Assembly (NCBI GenBank): GCA_000716465.1
Contig: JNWL01000011.1
Coordinates: 186,001-250,000, forward strand
Source: Streptomyces bikiniensis
GTDB taxonomy: Bacteria > Actinomycetota > Actinomycetes > Streptomycetales > Streptomycetaceae
Direction: 5' to 3'
Length of the DNA stretch: 64,000 nt
The translations under genes were made by a program, and so were the position numbers. Positions 19,935 through 27,663 of the stretch are shown here, piece by piece; the stretch's first letter is position 1, and each line of letters opens with the position of its first letter. Below the pieces are notes generated by a model. The model made no database searches, was not told where the DNA came from, and saw only the letters and a program-made list of their open reading frames with translations.

Positions 19935-21059
19935 GTGAGTTCAGGCGGCGGGCGCGAGGCCCAACTCAAGCACACCGGTCTGCGCCCGGGCTGGACGACC
20001 GGTGCCTGTGCGACGGCGGCGACGACGGCCGCGTACACGGCCCTCCTGACCGGGGACTTCCCGGACCCGGTGACGATCACGCTGCCGAAGGGGCAGACGC
20101 CGTCGTTCGCGCTCACGGCCGAGGAGCACGCCGGGGACACGGCCATGGCGGCGGTGGTGAAGGACGCGGGCGACGACCCGGACGTCACCCACGGGGCCGT
20201 GATCCGCTCGACGGTACGGCTCCTGCCGCCGGGCTCCGGGGTGGTCTTCCGGGCGGGCGAGGGCGTCGGCACGGTCACCCTGCCGGGCCTGCCGCTCGAC
20301 GTGGGCGAGCCGGCGATCAACCCCGTGCCCCGGCAGCTGATGCGCGAGCACGTGGCGCGGGTCGCCGCCGCGCACGGCGGCACGGGCGACGTCGAGGTCA
20401 CGATCTCCGTCGACGGCGGCGCCGAGATCGCCCGCTCCACCTGGAACCCCCGGATCGGCATCCTCGGCGGACTGTCGATCCTCGGCACGACCGGGATCGT
20501 CGTCCCGTACTCCTGCTCGGCCTGGATCGACTCCATCCGCCGGGGCGTGGACGTGGCCCGCGCGGGCGGCCTCACGCACGTCGCCGGCTGCACCGGCTCG
20601 ACCTCGGAGCGGACGGTGACGGGCCTGTACGACCTGCCGGAGATCGCCCTGCTCGACATGGGCGACTTCGCGGGCGCGGTCCTCAAGTACGTCCGCCGCC
20701 ACCCGGTGGACCGGCTGACGGTCTGCGGCGGCTTCGCGAAGCTCTCCAAGCTGGCCGCCGGCCACCTGGACCTGCACTCGGCCCGCTCCCAGGTCGACAA
20801 GGGCTTCCTGGCGGACCTGGCCCTCACGGGCGGCGCGTCCGAGGCGCTGGCGGCGGAGATCGCCGCCGCGAACACGGGCCTGGCCGCCCTCCGCCTCTGC
20901 GAGGCCGCCGGCGTCCCCCTCGGCGACCTGGTGGCCGCCCGCGCCCGCGACGAGTCCCTGACGGTCCTGCGCGGCGCCCCGGTCGCGGTGGACGTGATCT
21001 GCGTCGACCGCGCGGGGACGGTGGTGGGGCGGTCGTCGGTGCGGGGGCCGGGGGCGTAG
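19935..21059 (+). CDS. cbiD: cobalt-precorrin-5B C1-methyltransferase CbiD
   Basis: 374 residues. CbiD methylates C1 of the contracted ring, the step done by CobF in the classical aerobic pathway. Recognised by GLRPGWTTGACATAATTAAY, ITLPKGQTPSFAL, RIGILGGLSILGTTGIVVPYS and LTVCGGFAKLSKLAAGHLDLHS. GTG 19935 follows AGGAG with 7-base spacing. A CbiD among CobG, CobK and CobN makes a mixed aerobic/anaerobic gene set. It diverges from cobK across 12 bases, so its promoter must lie inside cobK. Confidence 0.94.
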   Translation: MSSGGGREAQLKHTGLRPGWTTGACATAATTAAYTALLTGDFPDPVTITLPKGQTPSFALTAEEHAGDTAMAAVVKDAGDDPDVTHGAVIRSTVRLLPPGSGVVFRAGEGVGTVTLPGLPLDVGEPAINPVPRQLMREHVARVAAAHGGTGDVEVTISVDGGAEIARSTWNPRIGILGGLSILGTTGIVVPYSCSAWIDSIRRGVDVARAGGLTHVAGCTGSTSERTVTGLYDLPEIALLDMGDFAGAVLKYVRRHPVDRLTVCGGFAKLSKLAAGHLDLHSARSQVDKGFLADLALTGGASEALAAEIAAANTGLAALRLCEAAGVPLGDLVAARARDESLTVLRGAPVAVDVICVDRAGTVVGRSSVRGPGA

Positions 21060-21283
21060 GGCGGGGGCCGCTCTCGCGGCCGGGATCCTGCCGCCCCGGG
21101 GGGCGCCTCGGCCCCGGTCGGCACCGCGCGTGCGACGGCGACGCCGTTCTCGGCGGCGGTGACGGACTCGCCCGCCGCGACGGCGGCGAGGACCCGCGGG
21201 GGCCGCCGACCGGATTCCCGGGCCGTGATCTCCCTACGCGGCGGGGTCCCACGTGCCGACATGCGGCGCCCGGGGCCCGCCCC

Positions 21284-21289
21284 TAGGCT
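21284..21289 (+). promoter_or_regulatory. -10 box of the bL37 gene
   Basis: TAGGCT, a frequent Streptomyces -10 hexamer, lies 40 bases before the ATG; I see no convincing -35. The preceding bases (21060-21283) hold no gene. Confidence 0.4.
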
Positions 21290-21329
21290 TGGCGGCGAAC
21301 ACCCGACCGAGCGACCGAGAGGGAGTCTC

Positions 21330-21404
21330 ATGTCGAAGCGTGGCAACAAGCGGCGGGCCCGGAAGAAGAAGGGCGCGAACCACGGCAAGCGGCCGAACAC
21401 CTGA
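21330..21404 (+). CDS. 50S ribosomal protein bL37 (24 residues)
   Basis: A 24-residue, strongly basic peptide that begins MSKRGNKRRARKKKG and ends ANHGKRPNT. This matches, from memory, the actinobacterial ribosomal protein bL37 seen in mycobacterial 50S structures, which shares the RG-KR-R--K-ANHGKRPN pattern and length. GAGGGAG stands 6 bases before ATG, a TAGGCT box lies upstream and a strong hairpin lies 15 bases after the stop, so it is its own transcription unit. It is short enough to be missed by gene finders. Confidence 0.85.
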   Translation: MSKRGNKRRARKKKGANHGKRPNT

Positions 21405-21419
21405 GCCGAGTGGTCGTGA

Positions 21420-21455
21420 CGGAGGGGCCCCGGGGATCTCCCCGGGGCCCCTCCG
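21420..21455 (+). terminator. terminator hairpin after bL37
   Basis: 21420-21435 pairs perfectly with 21440-21455 (16 bp) with a four-base centre. No T-tract, as is common in this genus. Confidence 0.8.
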
Positions 21456-21460
21456 CGTGT

Positions 21461-21560
21461 GTGCCGGTCGCTTCCCGCGTGGACCGGTCGCCCTCCGCGT
21501 GGACCGGTCGCCCTCCGCGTGGACCGGTCGCCCTCCGCGTGGTCCGGTCGCCCTCCGCGT
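21461..21560. repeat. 20-bp tandem repeat, five copies, beside the cobM stop
   Basis: Unit GGACCGGTCGCCCTCCGCGT. The first copy (21461-21480) is diverged, the next three are identical, and the fifth has one change. The array ends 9 bases before the cobM stop codon on the minus strand. Confidence 0.95.
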
Positions 21561-21569
21561 GCGCGGTCG

Positions 21570-22319
21570 TCAGCAGGCGTGGCGGTCGCGGGCCGGGTCG
21601 TACAGGTGGCTGTCGCGGAACTCGGAGGCCGCGAGGGTGCGGCCGACGATGATGACGGCCGTCTTCGTGATCCCGGCCGCCTTCGTCTGCTCCGCGATGT
21701 CGTCCAGGGTGCCGCGCAGGACGACCTCGTCGGGGCGGCTGGCCATCGCGACGACGGCGGCCGGGCAGTCCGTGCCGTAGTGGGGGACCAGCTCGGCGAC
21801 GACCCGGTCGACGTAGCGGGCGGCCAGGTGGAGGACGAGCAGGGCGCCGCTGCGGCCCAGGGTCGCCAGGTCCTCGCCCTCCGGCATCGGGGTGGCCTGC
21901 TGGGCGATCCGGGTCAGGATGACGGTCTGGCCGACCGTGGGGACGGTCAGCTCCCGCTTGAGCGCGGCGGCCGCCGCCGCGAAGGCCGGGACGCCGGGGA
22001 CGACCTCGTACGGGATGCCGAGCGCGTCCAGGCGGCGCATCTGCTCCGCGACCGCGCTGAACACCGACGGGTCCCCGGAGTGCAGCCGGGCCACGTCCTG
22101 CCCCGCCTCGTGGGCGGCGGCGATCTCCGCGACGATCCCGTCCAGGTCCATCCGGGCCGTGTCGACGCGCCGCGCGTCCGGCGGGCACTCGGCCAGCAGC
22201 TCGACGGGGACGAGGGAGCCGGCGTAGAGGCAGACCCCGCACGTCGCCAGGGTCCGCGCGCCGCGCACGGTGATCAGATCGGCCGCGCCGGGGCCCGCGC
22301 CGATGAAGTAGACGGTCAT
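21570..22319 (-). CDS. cobM: precorrin-4 C11-methyltransferase CobM
   Basis: 249-residue tetrapyrrole methylase. It opens TVYFIGAGPGAADLITVRGARTL, has the substrate loop RLHSGDPSVFSAVAEQM and the donor-binding YEVVPGVPAFAAAAA, followed by ILTRIAQQATPMP typical of CobM. It adds a methyl to C11 of precorrin-4. ATG 22319 overlaps the cobL stop by 4 bases, so translation is coupled. A minisatellite sits just past its stop. Confidence 0.95.
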   Translation of the reverse strand: MTVYFIGAGPGAADLITVRGARTLATCGVCLYAGSLVPVELLAECPPDARRVDTARMDLDGIVAEIAAAHEAGQDVARLHSGDPSVFSAVAEQMRRLDALGIPYEVVPGVPAFAAAAAALKRELTVPTVGQTVILTRIAQQATPMPEGEDLATLGRSGALLVLHLAARYVDRVVAELVPHYGTDCPAAVVAMASRPDEVVLRGTLDDIAEQTKAAGITKTAVIIVGRTLAASEFRDSHLYDPARDRHAC

Positions 22320-23812
22320 CCCTCTTCAGAACCTTTCGTGACGGGCCGCCGGGTGTCGGACCGCTGTGTGACGGATCGCTGCGTGTCGGCCCCCTCCGTG
22401 GCGGGCCGCTTCGTGACGGACCCTTCCGTAGCGGACCCCTCCGTGGCGGGCCGCTTCGTGACGGACCCCTCCGTGGCGGGCCGCTTCGTGACGGACCACT
22501 GCGTGACCGGCATCGCCTGCCGCCAGCCGGTGAAGCCGCCCACGGGGACGGCGGTGGCGACCGCGAGCCGGACGAGTTCCCCGCCGTGGCGGCGGTGGGC
22601 CTCGGCGAGCAGCGCCTCGGATTCGAGCGTGACGGTGTTGGCGACGAGCCGGCCGCCGGCGGGCAGCGCGTCCCAGCAGGCCGCGAGCAGGCCGGGGGCG
22701 GTCAGGCCGCCGCCGACGAAGACCGCGTCCGGAGTGGGGAGGCCCGCCAGGGCCTCGGGGGCAGGGCCGGTGACGACCTTCAGGGCCGGGACGCCGAGCG
22801 CGTCGGCGTTGCGGGCGATGCGGGCGGCCCGCTCGGGGTCCTTCTCGATCGCGACGGCCCGGCAGGCGCGGTGGGTCCGCATCCACTCGATGCCGAGGGA
22901 GCCGGAGCCGCCGCCGACGTCCCAGAGGAGTTCGCCGGGGGCCGGGGCGAGCGCGGCGAGGGTGGCGGCGCGCACGTACCGCTTGGTGAGCTGCCCGTCG
23001 TGCTCGTACGCCTCGTCCGGCAGGCCCGGCGCGGCGCCGAGCCGCAGCGCGTCGGGGTCGCGCACGCAGTCGAGCGCGAGGACGTGGAGCGCGTCGGTCC
23101 GCTCGTACGGCCAGGCCTCGGCGGTCGCGTCGAGGACCCGCTCGCGGGGGCCGCCGAGCTGTTCCAGGACCCGGATGCGGGTGCCGCCCCAGCCGGTGTC
23201 GCACAGCAGGGACGCCACCCGGGCGGGGGTCTCCGGGCCCTCACCGAGGACCAGGACCCGGCGCCCGGGGTGCAGCACGACGGCGAGGGCCGCGAGCGGC
23301 CGGGCGACCAGGGACACCGTCTCGGTCTCCTCCAGGGGCCAGCCGAGCCGGGCGCAGGCGTACGAGACGGAGGACGGGTGCGGGTGGATCCGCAGCCGGT
23401 CGGCGCCGACGGTCTCCGCGAGGGTGCGGCCGATGCCGTGGAAGGAGGGGTCCCCGCTGGCCAGGACGGCGATCGCGCGCCCCGCGTGGGCGGCGAGCAG
23501 GCCGGGCACGGCCGGGCGGAGGGGGGAGGGCCAGGCGATCCGCTCGCCGGGGCAGTCGCCGCCGGGCAGCAGGTCGAGCTGGCGGGGGGCGCCGATCAGG
23601 ACCTCGGCGGCGCGCAGGACGCGGCGGGAGGCCTCGGGGAGCCCGCCCCAGCCGTCCGCGCCGATCCCGACGACCGCTATCCCACCCGACGGGGCGGCCG
23701 GTTCCGCCCCCGGCAGCGCGGCCGATGTCGCACCCGCCGACGCGCCCGATGCCGCACCCGCCGACGCATCCGGTATCGCACCCGTCGCACCGTTCACACC
23801 CGTACCGTCCAC
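22316..23812 (-). CDS. cobL: precorrin-6Y C5,15-methyltransferase (decarboxylating) CobL
   Basis: 498 residues with two activities: an N-terminal CobL/CbiE tetrapyrrole methylase (IAVVGIGADGWGGLPEASRRVL, VLASGDPSFHGIGRTL) and a C-terminal CbiT-like methyltransferase (RAATLAALAPAPGELLWDVGGGSGSLGIEW). Together they methylate C5 and C15 and remove the C12 acetate carboxyl. The first ~43 residues are an Ala/Ser/Gly low-complexity leader from GTG 23812 with no clear ribosome binding site, so the true start may be further in. The last ~65 residues are tandem repeats of a GSVTKRPATE type, not part of the family. Confidence 0.93.
   Translation of the reverse strand: MDGTGVNGATGAIPDASAGAASGASAGATSAALPGAEPAAPSGGIAVVGIGADGWGGLPEASRRVLRAAEVLIGAPRQLDLLPGGDCPGERIAWPSPLRPAVPGLLAAHAGRAIAVLASGDPSFHGIGRTLAETVGADRLRIHPHPSSVSYACARLGWPLEETETVSLVARPLAALAVVLHPGRRVLVLGEGPETPARVASLLCDTGWGGTRIRVLEQLGGPRERVLDATAEAWPYERTDALHVLALDCVRDPDALRLGAAPGLPDEAYEHDGQLTKRYVRAATLAALAPAPGELLWDVGGGSGSLGIEWMRTHRACRAVAIEKDPERAARIARNADALGVPALKVVTGPAPEALAGLPTPDAVFVGGGLTAPGLLAACWDALPAGGRLVANTVTLESEALLAEAHRRHGGELVRLAVATAVPVGGFTGWRQAMPVTQWSVTKRPATEGSVTKRPATEGSATEGSVTKRPATEGADTQRSVTQRSDTRRPVTKGSEEG
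22335..22510 (-). repeat. in-frame 30-bp tandem repeat forming the CobL C-terminus
   Basis: Units of GTGGCGGGCCGCTTCGTGAC plus ten bases (plus strand) recur, some complete and some shortened, encoding a 10-residue GSVTKRPATE repeat on the minus strand. It runs up to the stop that overlaps the cobM start. Confidence 0.9.
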
Positions 23813-23861
23813 GCCGCCGAACTCTACGGGAGCCCCGGGCTCCCCTTCCTCGTGGCCGTGC

Positions 23862-24029
23862 TCACTTCCGGGCGTTCCGCCCCACGGAGAAGAGGATCCG
23901 GACGAAGCCGGCGAAGGCGTGCGTGGCGGAGACCCACACGAAGACGCGGGGCATCACGCCGCGCTCTCTCCAGCGCCCGGTGGCGGTCCCGGATCCGGTT
24001 GCGGGACCGGCGGTCCCGGGATCGGTCAC
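23862..24029 (-). CDS. small single-span membrane protein, DUF6126-like
   Basis: 55 residues if started at GTG 24029: a Gly/Thr-rich N-terminus, a charged RWRERG, then one membrane helix (VMPRVFVWVSATHAFAGFVRILFSVG) ending in Arg/Lys. The RVFVxVxATHxFAGFVxxLFxVG pattern is that of the DUF6126 small membrane proteins of Streptomyces, from memory. GGAGGG is unusually close to the GTG; a longer frame reaches 24119. Function unknown. It lies upstream of cobL on the same strand and diverges from the LLM gene. Confidence 0.55.
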   Translation of the reverse strand: MTDPGTAGPATGSGTATGRWRERGVMPRVFVWVSATHAFAGFVRILFSVGRNARK

Positions 24030-24169
24030 GCCCTCCGGCGTACGGGTCCCGGAGGGAGGCCCCGGGGCCCGGAATAGGGAGGGGGCTCGCGCCGTTGGAC
24101 GAGATGATTTAAGATTCAACCACTAGTCGGGACCGGGAGAGGCACCCGGCAACGCGAGAGGTGAGCACG

Positions 24170-25249
24170 ATGCAGTTCGGGATCTTCACCGTCGGCGACG
24201 TGACGACCGACCCCACCACCGGCCGCACCCCCACCGAACACGAGCGGATCAAGAACACCGTCGCCATCGCGCTCAAGGCCGAGGAGGTCGGGCTCGACGT
24301 CTTCGCGACCGGGGAGCACCACAACCCGCCGTTCGTCCCGTCGTCCCCCACCACCCTCCTCGGGCACATCGCCGCCCGCACGGAGAACCTGGTCCTGTCC
24401 ACGTCCACGACCCTGATCACCACCAACGACCCGGTGAAGATCGCCGAGGACTACGCGACCCTCCAGCACCTCGCGGACGGACGCGTGGACCTGATGATGG
24501 GCCGCGGCAACACCGGCCCGGTCTACCCGTGGTTCGGCCAGGACATCCGCCAGGGCATCCCGCTCGCCATCGAGAACTACGCGCTGCTCCACAAGCTGTG
24601 GAGGGAGGACGTGGTCGACTGGGAGGGCAGGTTCCGCACCGCGCTCCAGGGCTTCACCTCCACCCCGCGCCCGCTCGACGGCGTCCCGCCGTTCGTCTGG
24701 CACGGCTCCATCCGCTCCCCGGAGATCGCCGAGCAGGCCGCCTACTACGGCGACGGCTTCTTCGCGAACCACATCTTCTGGCCCAAGCAGCACACCGAGA
24801 AGATGGTCCGGCTCTACCGGCAGCGGTACGCGCACTACGGCCACGGCACGCCCGAGCAGGCGATCGTCGGCCTCGGCGGCCAGGTCTTCATGCGGAAGAA
24901 CTCGCAGGACGCGGTACGGGAGTTCCGCCCGTACTTCGACAACGCGCCGGTCTACGGCCACGGCCCCTCCCTGGAGGAGTTCGCCCGCGAGACCCCGCTA
25001 ACCGTCGGCTCCCCGCAGGAGGTCGTCGAGCGGACCCTGTCCTTCCGCGAGTACGTGGGCGACTACCAGCGCCAGCTGTTCCTGGTCGACCACGCCGGAC
25101 TGCCCCTGAAGACCGTCCTGGAACAGCTCGACATCCTCGGCGAGGAGGTCGTCCCGGTGCTGCGCAAGGAGTTCGCGAACCTGCGCCCGGCCGGCGTCCC
25201 GGCCACCGCCCCGCTCCACCCCGCCGTCACCGCCGCCAAGGAGGCGTAA
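24170..25249 (+). CDS. luciferase-like FMN-dependent monooxygenase, CE1758 family
   Basis: 359-residue LLM-class flavin monooxygenase with a TIM-barrel fold: MQFGIFTVGDVTTDP..., AEEVGLDVFATGEHHNPPF, ADGRVDLMMGRGNTGPVYPWFG, and the GSPQEVVERTLSF end. Pairs of this subgroup (CE1758) with an adjacent FMN reductase (CE1759) are recognised families; the second gene follows after 5 bases, so the reductase should supply FMNH2. The substrate is unknown. ATG 24170 is chosen over GTG 24161 because the latter is part of its AGAGGTGA ribosome binding site. The region 24105-24126 upstream is AT-rich and probably holds the promoter. Confidence 0.9.
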   Translation: MQFGIFTVGDVTTDPTTGRTPTEHERIKNTVAIALKAEEVGLDVFATGEHHNPPFVPSSPTTLLGHIAARTENLVLSTSTTLITTNDPVKIAEDYATLQHLADGRVDLMMGRGNTGPVYPWFGQDIRQGIPLAIENYALLHKLWREDVVDWEGRFRTALQGFTSTPRPLDGVPPFVWHGSIRSPEIAEQAAYYGDGFFANHIFWPKQHTEKMVRLYRQRYAHYGHGTPEQAIVGLGGQVFMRKNSQDAVREFRPYFDNAPVYGHGPSLEEFARETPLTVGSPQEVVERTLSFREYVGDYQRQLFLVDHAGLPLKTVLEQLDILGEEVVPVLRKEFANLRPAGVPATAPLHPAVTAAKEA

Positions 25250-25254
25250 CCGTC

Positions 25255-25878
25255 ATGCGCACGCTCAAGCTGGTCGCCGTCTCCGCCGGACTCGGCAGCC
25301 CCTCCTCCACCCGGCTCCTCGCCGACCGGCTCCTCCGGGCCGCCCGCTACCGGCTGGCCGAGCAGGAGTACGCCGTCGACGTCGAGGTGGTCGAACTCCG
25401 CGACCTGGCCGTCGACATCGCCCACAACTTCGTCACCGGCTTCCCCTCCGGGAAGCTCCGGGAGGCGATCGACACGGTGACCGGCGCGGACGGCGTCATC
25501 GCGGTGACCCCGGTCTTCACCGCCTCGTACAGCGGTCTGTTCAAGTCGTTCTTCGACCTGGTCGACCCGACGGCGCTGACCGGCGTCCCGGTCCTGATCG
25601 GGGCGACCGGCGGCACCGCCCGCCACTCGCTGGTCCTCGACCACGCCCTGCGACCGCTCTTCGCCTACCTGCGGGCCCTGACCGTCCCGACCGCCGTCTA
25701 CGCGGCCTCGGAGGACTGGGGTTCGGGCGGCGACGAGTACACGGAGGGCCTGCCCGCCCGGATCGACCGGGCCGGGTACGAGTTCGCGGACGCGGTCGCG
25801 GCCCGGCCGGCCCGGGAGGCGGACGAGGACGAGGTCGTGCCGTTCGAGCGCCAACTGGCCGATCTGCGCCTCGACTGA
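25255..25878 (+). CDS. NAD(P)H:FMN reductase, CE1759 family
   Basis: 207 residues of the flavodoxin-like NADPH-dependent FMN reductase fold: LVAVSAGLGSPSSTRLLADRL binds the FMN phosphate, and VIAVTPVFTASYSGLFKSFFDLVD is the flavin-ring loop. It supplies reduced flavin to the monooxygenase encoded just upstream; AAGGAGG for this gene lies inside the last codons of that one. Confidence 0.92.
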   Translation: MRTLKLVAVSAGLGSPSSTRLLADRLLRAARYRLAEQEYAVDVEVVELRDLAVDIAHNFVTGFPSGKLREAIDTVTGADGVIAVTPVFTASYSGLFKSFFDLVDPTALTGVPVLIGATGGTARHSLVLDHALRPLFAYLRALTVPTAVYAASEDWGSGGDEYTEGLPARIDRAGYEFADAVAARPAREADEDEVVPFERQLADLRLD

Positions 25879-25952
25879 CCGCCCGGTCCAACCGATTTGT
25901 TACGTTGGAGGCGGATCGCACAGATGTGCCGTACGACGGACGGAGGTCGGCG

Positions 25953-26393
25953 ATGGCCGGCAGGATCGTGGTGGGCGTGGACGGGTCGGAGCCTTCCCTG
26001 AAGGCCCTGAAGTGGGCGGCCGGGCAGGCCGCCCTGACCGGGGACTCCCTGGAGGCGGTCATCGCCTGGGAGTACCCGGCCTCCTGGGCGACGCTGATGC
26101 CGGGCGTACCGGCGGAGTTCGACCCCGAGCGGCTCGCCGCGCAGATCCTGGACCAGGCCCTGGCCGACGCGCTCACCCCGGAGGCGGCCGCCGACGCCGT
26201 CCGCACGGTGATCGGCGGCAACACCGCGCAGGCCCTGGTGGACACGGCGAAGGGCGCGAACCTCCTCGTCGTCGGCGACCGCGGCCACAGCGGCTTCCGG
26301 GCGGCCGTCCTCGGCTCGGTCTCCACCCAGGTCGCCCAGCACGCCCCCTGCCCGGTCGTGGTCGTCCGCGGCGAGAGCGTGCAGCCCGTCTAG
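25953..26393 (+). CDS. universal stress protein (UspA family)
   Basis: 146 residues, one Usp domain. The start RIVVGVDGSEPSLKALKWAA and the ATP-binding motif GDRGHSGFRAAVLGSVS (G-2x-G-9x-G-S) are present, so nucleotide binding is likely. ATG 25953 follows GGAGG; the longer frame is not needed. Its TAG stop lies in a CTAG palindrome that also gives the stop of the convergent MerR-PP2C gene. Confidence 0.93.
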   Translation: MAGRIVVGVDGSEPSLKALKWAAGQAALTGDSLEAVIAWEYPASWATLMPGVPAEFDPERLAAQILDQALADALTPEAAADAVRTVIGGNTAQALVDTAKGANLLVVGDRGHSGFRAAVLGSVSTQVAQHAPCPVVVVRGESVQPV

Positions 26394-27562
26394 GGCCTGT
26401 CCGCCGGCAGCACGTCCGCCACCACGCAGGACGCGTTGTCCGGGCCGCCCCGCCCGTCGGCGAGGGCGAGCAGGGCGCGGGCGGTATCCTCCGGGCCCGC
26501 GCCGGACGCCAGGGCGGCGTGCAGCTCCGCCTCCGGCACGACCGCCGACAGGCCGTCCGTGCACAGCAGCCAGCGGTCCCCGGGCCGCCCCTCGTGCAGG
26601 CTCAGGTCGGGCGCGGGCCCGTCCTCCGCCCCGTCGAGGGCCCGCAGGAGCAGCGCCCGGTCCGGATGGGACGCCGCCTCCGCCGGGTCGAGTTCGCCCG
26701 CGTCCACCCGCGCCTGTACGGCGGTGTGGTCGCGGGTGAGGCGCACGAGGCCCCCGTCCCGCAGCAGGTACGCGCGCCCGTCGCCCACGTGCGCGAGCGC
26801 GAGCCGGGAACCCGTCCACACTCCGGCCGTCAGGGTCGTTCCCGAGCCGGGCGCCGCCGCGCCGACCCCCGCGTCCGCACGGTGCACGGCGTCCTCCAGG
26901 GCGTTGAGCAGGTCCCCGGCCCGGCCGCCGGGCGCCGGGGCGCCCCCGACGGCGGAGAGGGCCGCGAGGGCCGCCTCCGCCGCCAGGTCCCCCGCCGCGC
27001 CGTAACCGTCCGCGACGGCGAGCAGGCGCGGGCCGGCGTGCGCGCGGTCCTGGTCGGCCTCCCGCACGCGTCCGCGCTCCGAGAGCGCGGCGGCGAGCAG
27101 GGCGTGGGGCCGTACGGCCGTGGTCGTCGTGTCGGTGTCCATACCGGTGTTTCCTCCCAGTCGGTCCAGCAGGGAGGCAGCCAGGCCGCGCCGTTCCGCC
27201 GTCTCGGCCTCGACCCGGGCCCAGTGGGCGCGGACCGCGCGGGCCGCCGCCCCCGGGTCCGTGCCGTGCAACGCGCACACGTCCCGGACCTCGGCGAGCG
27301 GCATCCCGATCCGCCGCAGCCAGGCCACCAGCCGGGCCCGCTCCACCTGCGCGGCCGCGTAGTACCGGTAGCCGGTGTACGCGTCGACGCGGGCGGGCGG
27401 GAGCAGGCCGAGTTCGTCGTAGCGGCGCAGCGCCTTGGCGGAGAGCCGGGACGCGCGGGAGAACTCCCCGATCGTCATGAGCGGTTCCGGTACCCCGGCC
27501 GCTCCGGCCGTCCCGTGCCGTTCGCCCGCCCCGTGCGTTCCGTGCGTCCCGTGCCGTTCCAC
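26390..27562 (-). CDS. MerR-type regulator fused to a PP2C-family phosphatase
   Basis: 390 residues. Near residue 29 a MerR domain begins (MTIGEFSRASRLSAKALRRYDELGLLPPARVDAYTGYRYY), as in TioE-like regulators. From ~residue 150 a PP2C domain follows: LLAVADGYGAAGD, LAHVGDGRAYLLRDGG, RWLLCTDGLSAVV and GGPDNASCVV keep the metal-binding Asp residues, so Ser/Thr-phosphatase activity is likely. GTG 27562 is chosen for a strong GGGGGAGG upstream; it adds a 28-residue HGT-rich leader, while ATG 27478 would start at the MerR domain. The chain suggests gene control coupled to protein dephosphorylation. Confidence 0.85.
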   Translation of the reverse strand: MERHGTHGTHGAGERHGTAGAAGVPEPLMTIGEFSRASRLSAKALRRYDELGLLPPARVDAYTGYRYYAAAQVERARLVAWLRRIGMPLAEVRDVCALHGTDPGAAARAVRAHWARVEAETAERRGLAASLLDRLGGNTGMDTDTTTTAVRPHALLAAALSERGRVREADQDRAHAGPRLLAVADGYGAAGDLAAEAALAALSAVGGAPAPGGRAGDLLNALEDAVHRADAGVGAAAPGSGTTLTAGVWTGSRLALAHVGDGRAYLLRDGGLVRLTRDHTAVQARVDAGELDPAEAASHPDRALLLRALDGAEDGPAPDLSLHEGRPGDRWLLCTDGLSAVVPEAELHAALASGAGPEDTARALLALADGRGGPDNASCVVADVLPADRP

Positions 27563-27663
27563 CGGCGTGCCACCTCCCCCGCCGGGCGCCCCGTGGCGCC
27601 CGGCCCCGCCGATGCTGGACCTTCCCGCGCGGGGAAGGTCAACCGCCGCTTCCCGTACGCCCG

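Noticed and set aside
21461..21560. CRISPR array (also considered at 961-1080 and 36941-37179)
   Set aside because: Units are directly adjacent with no unique spacers and no cas genes occur in the window.
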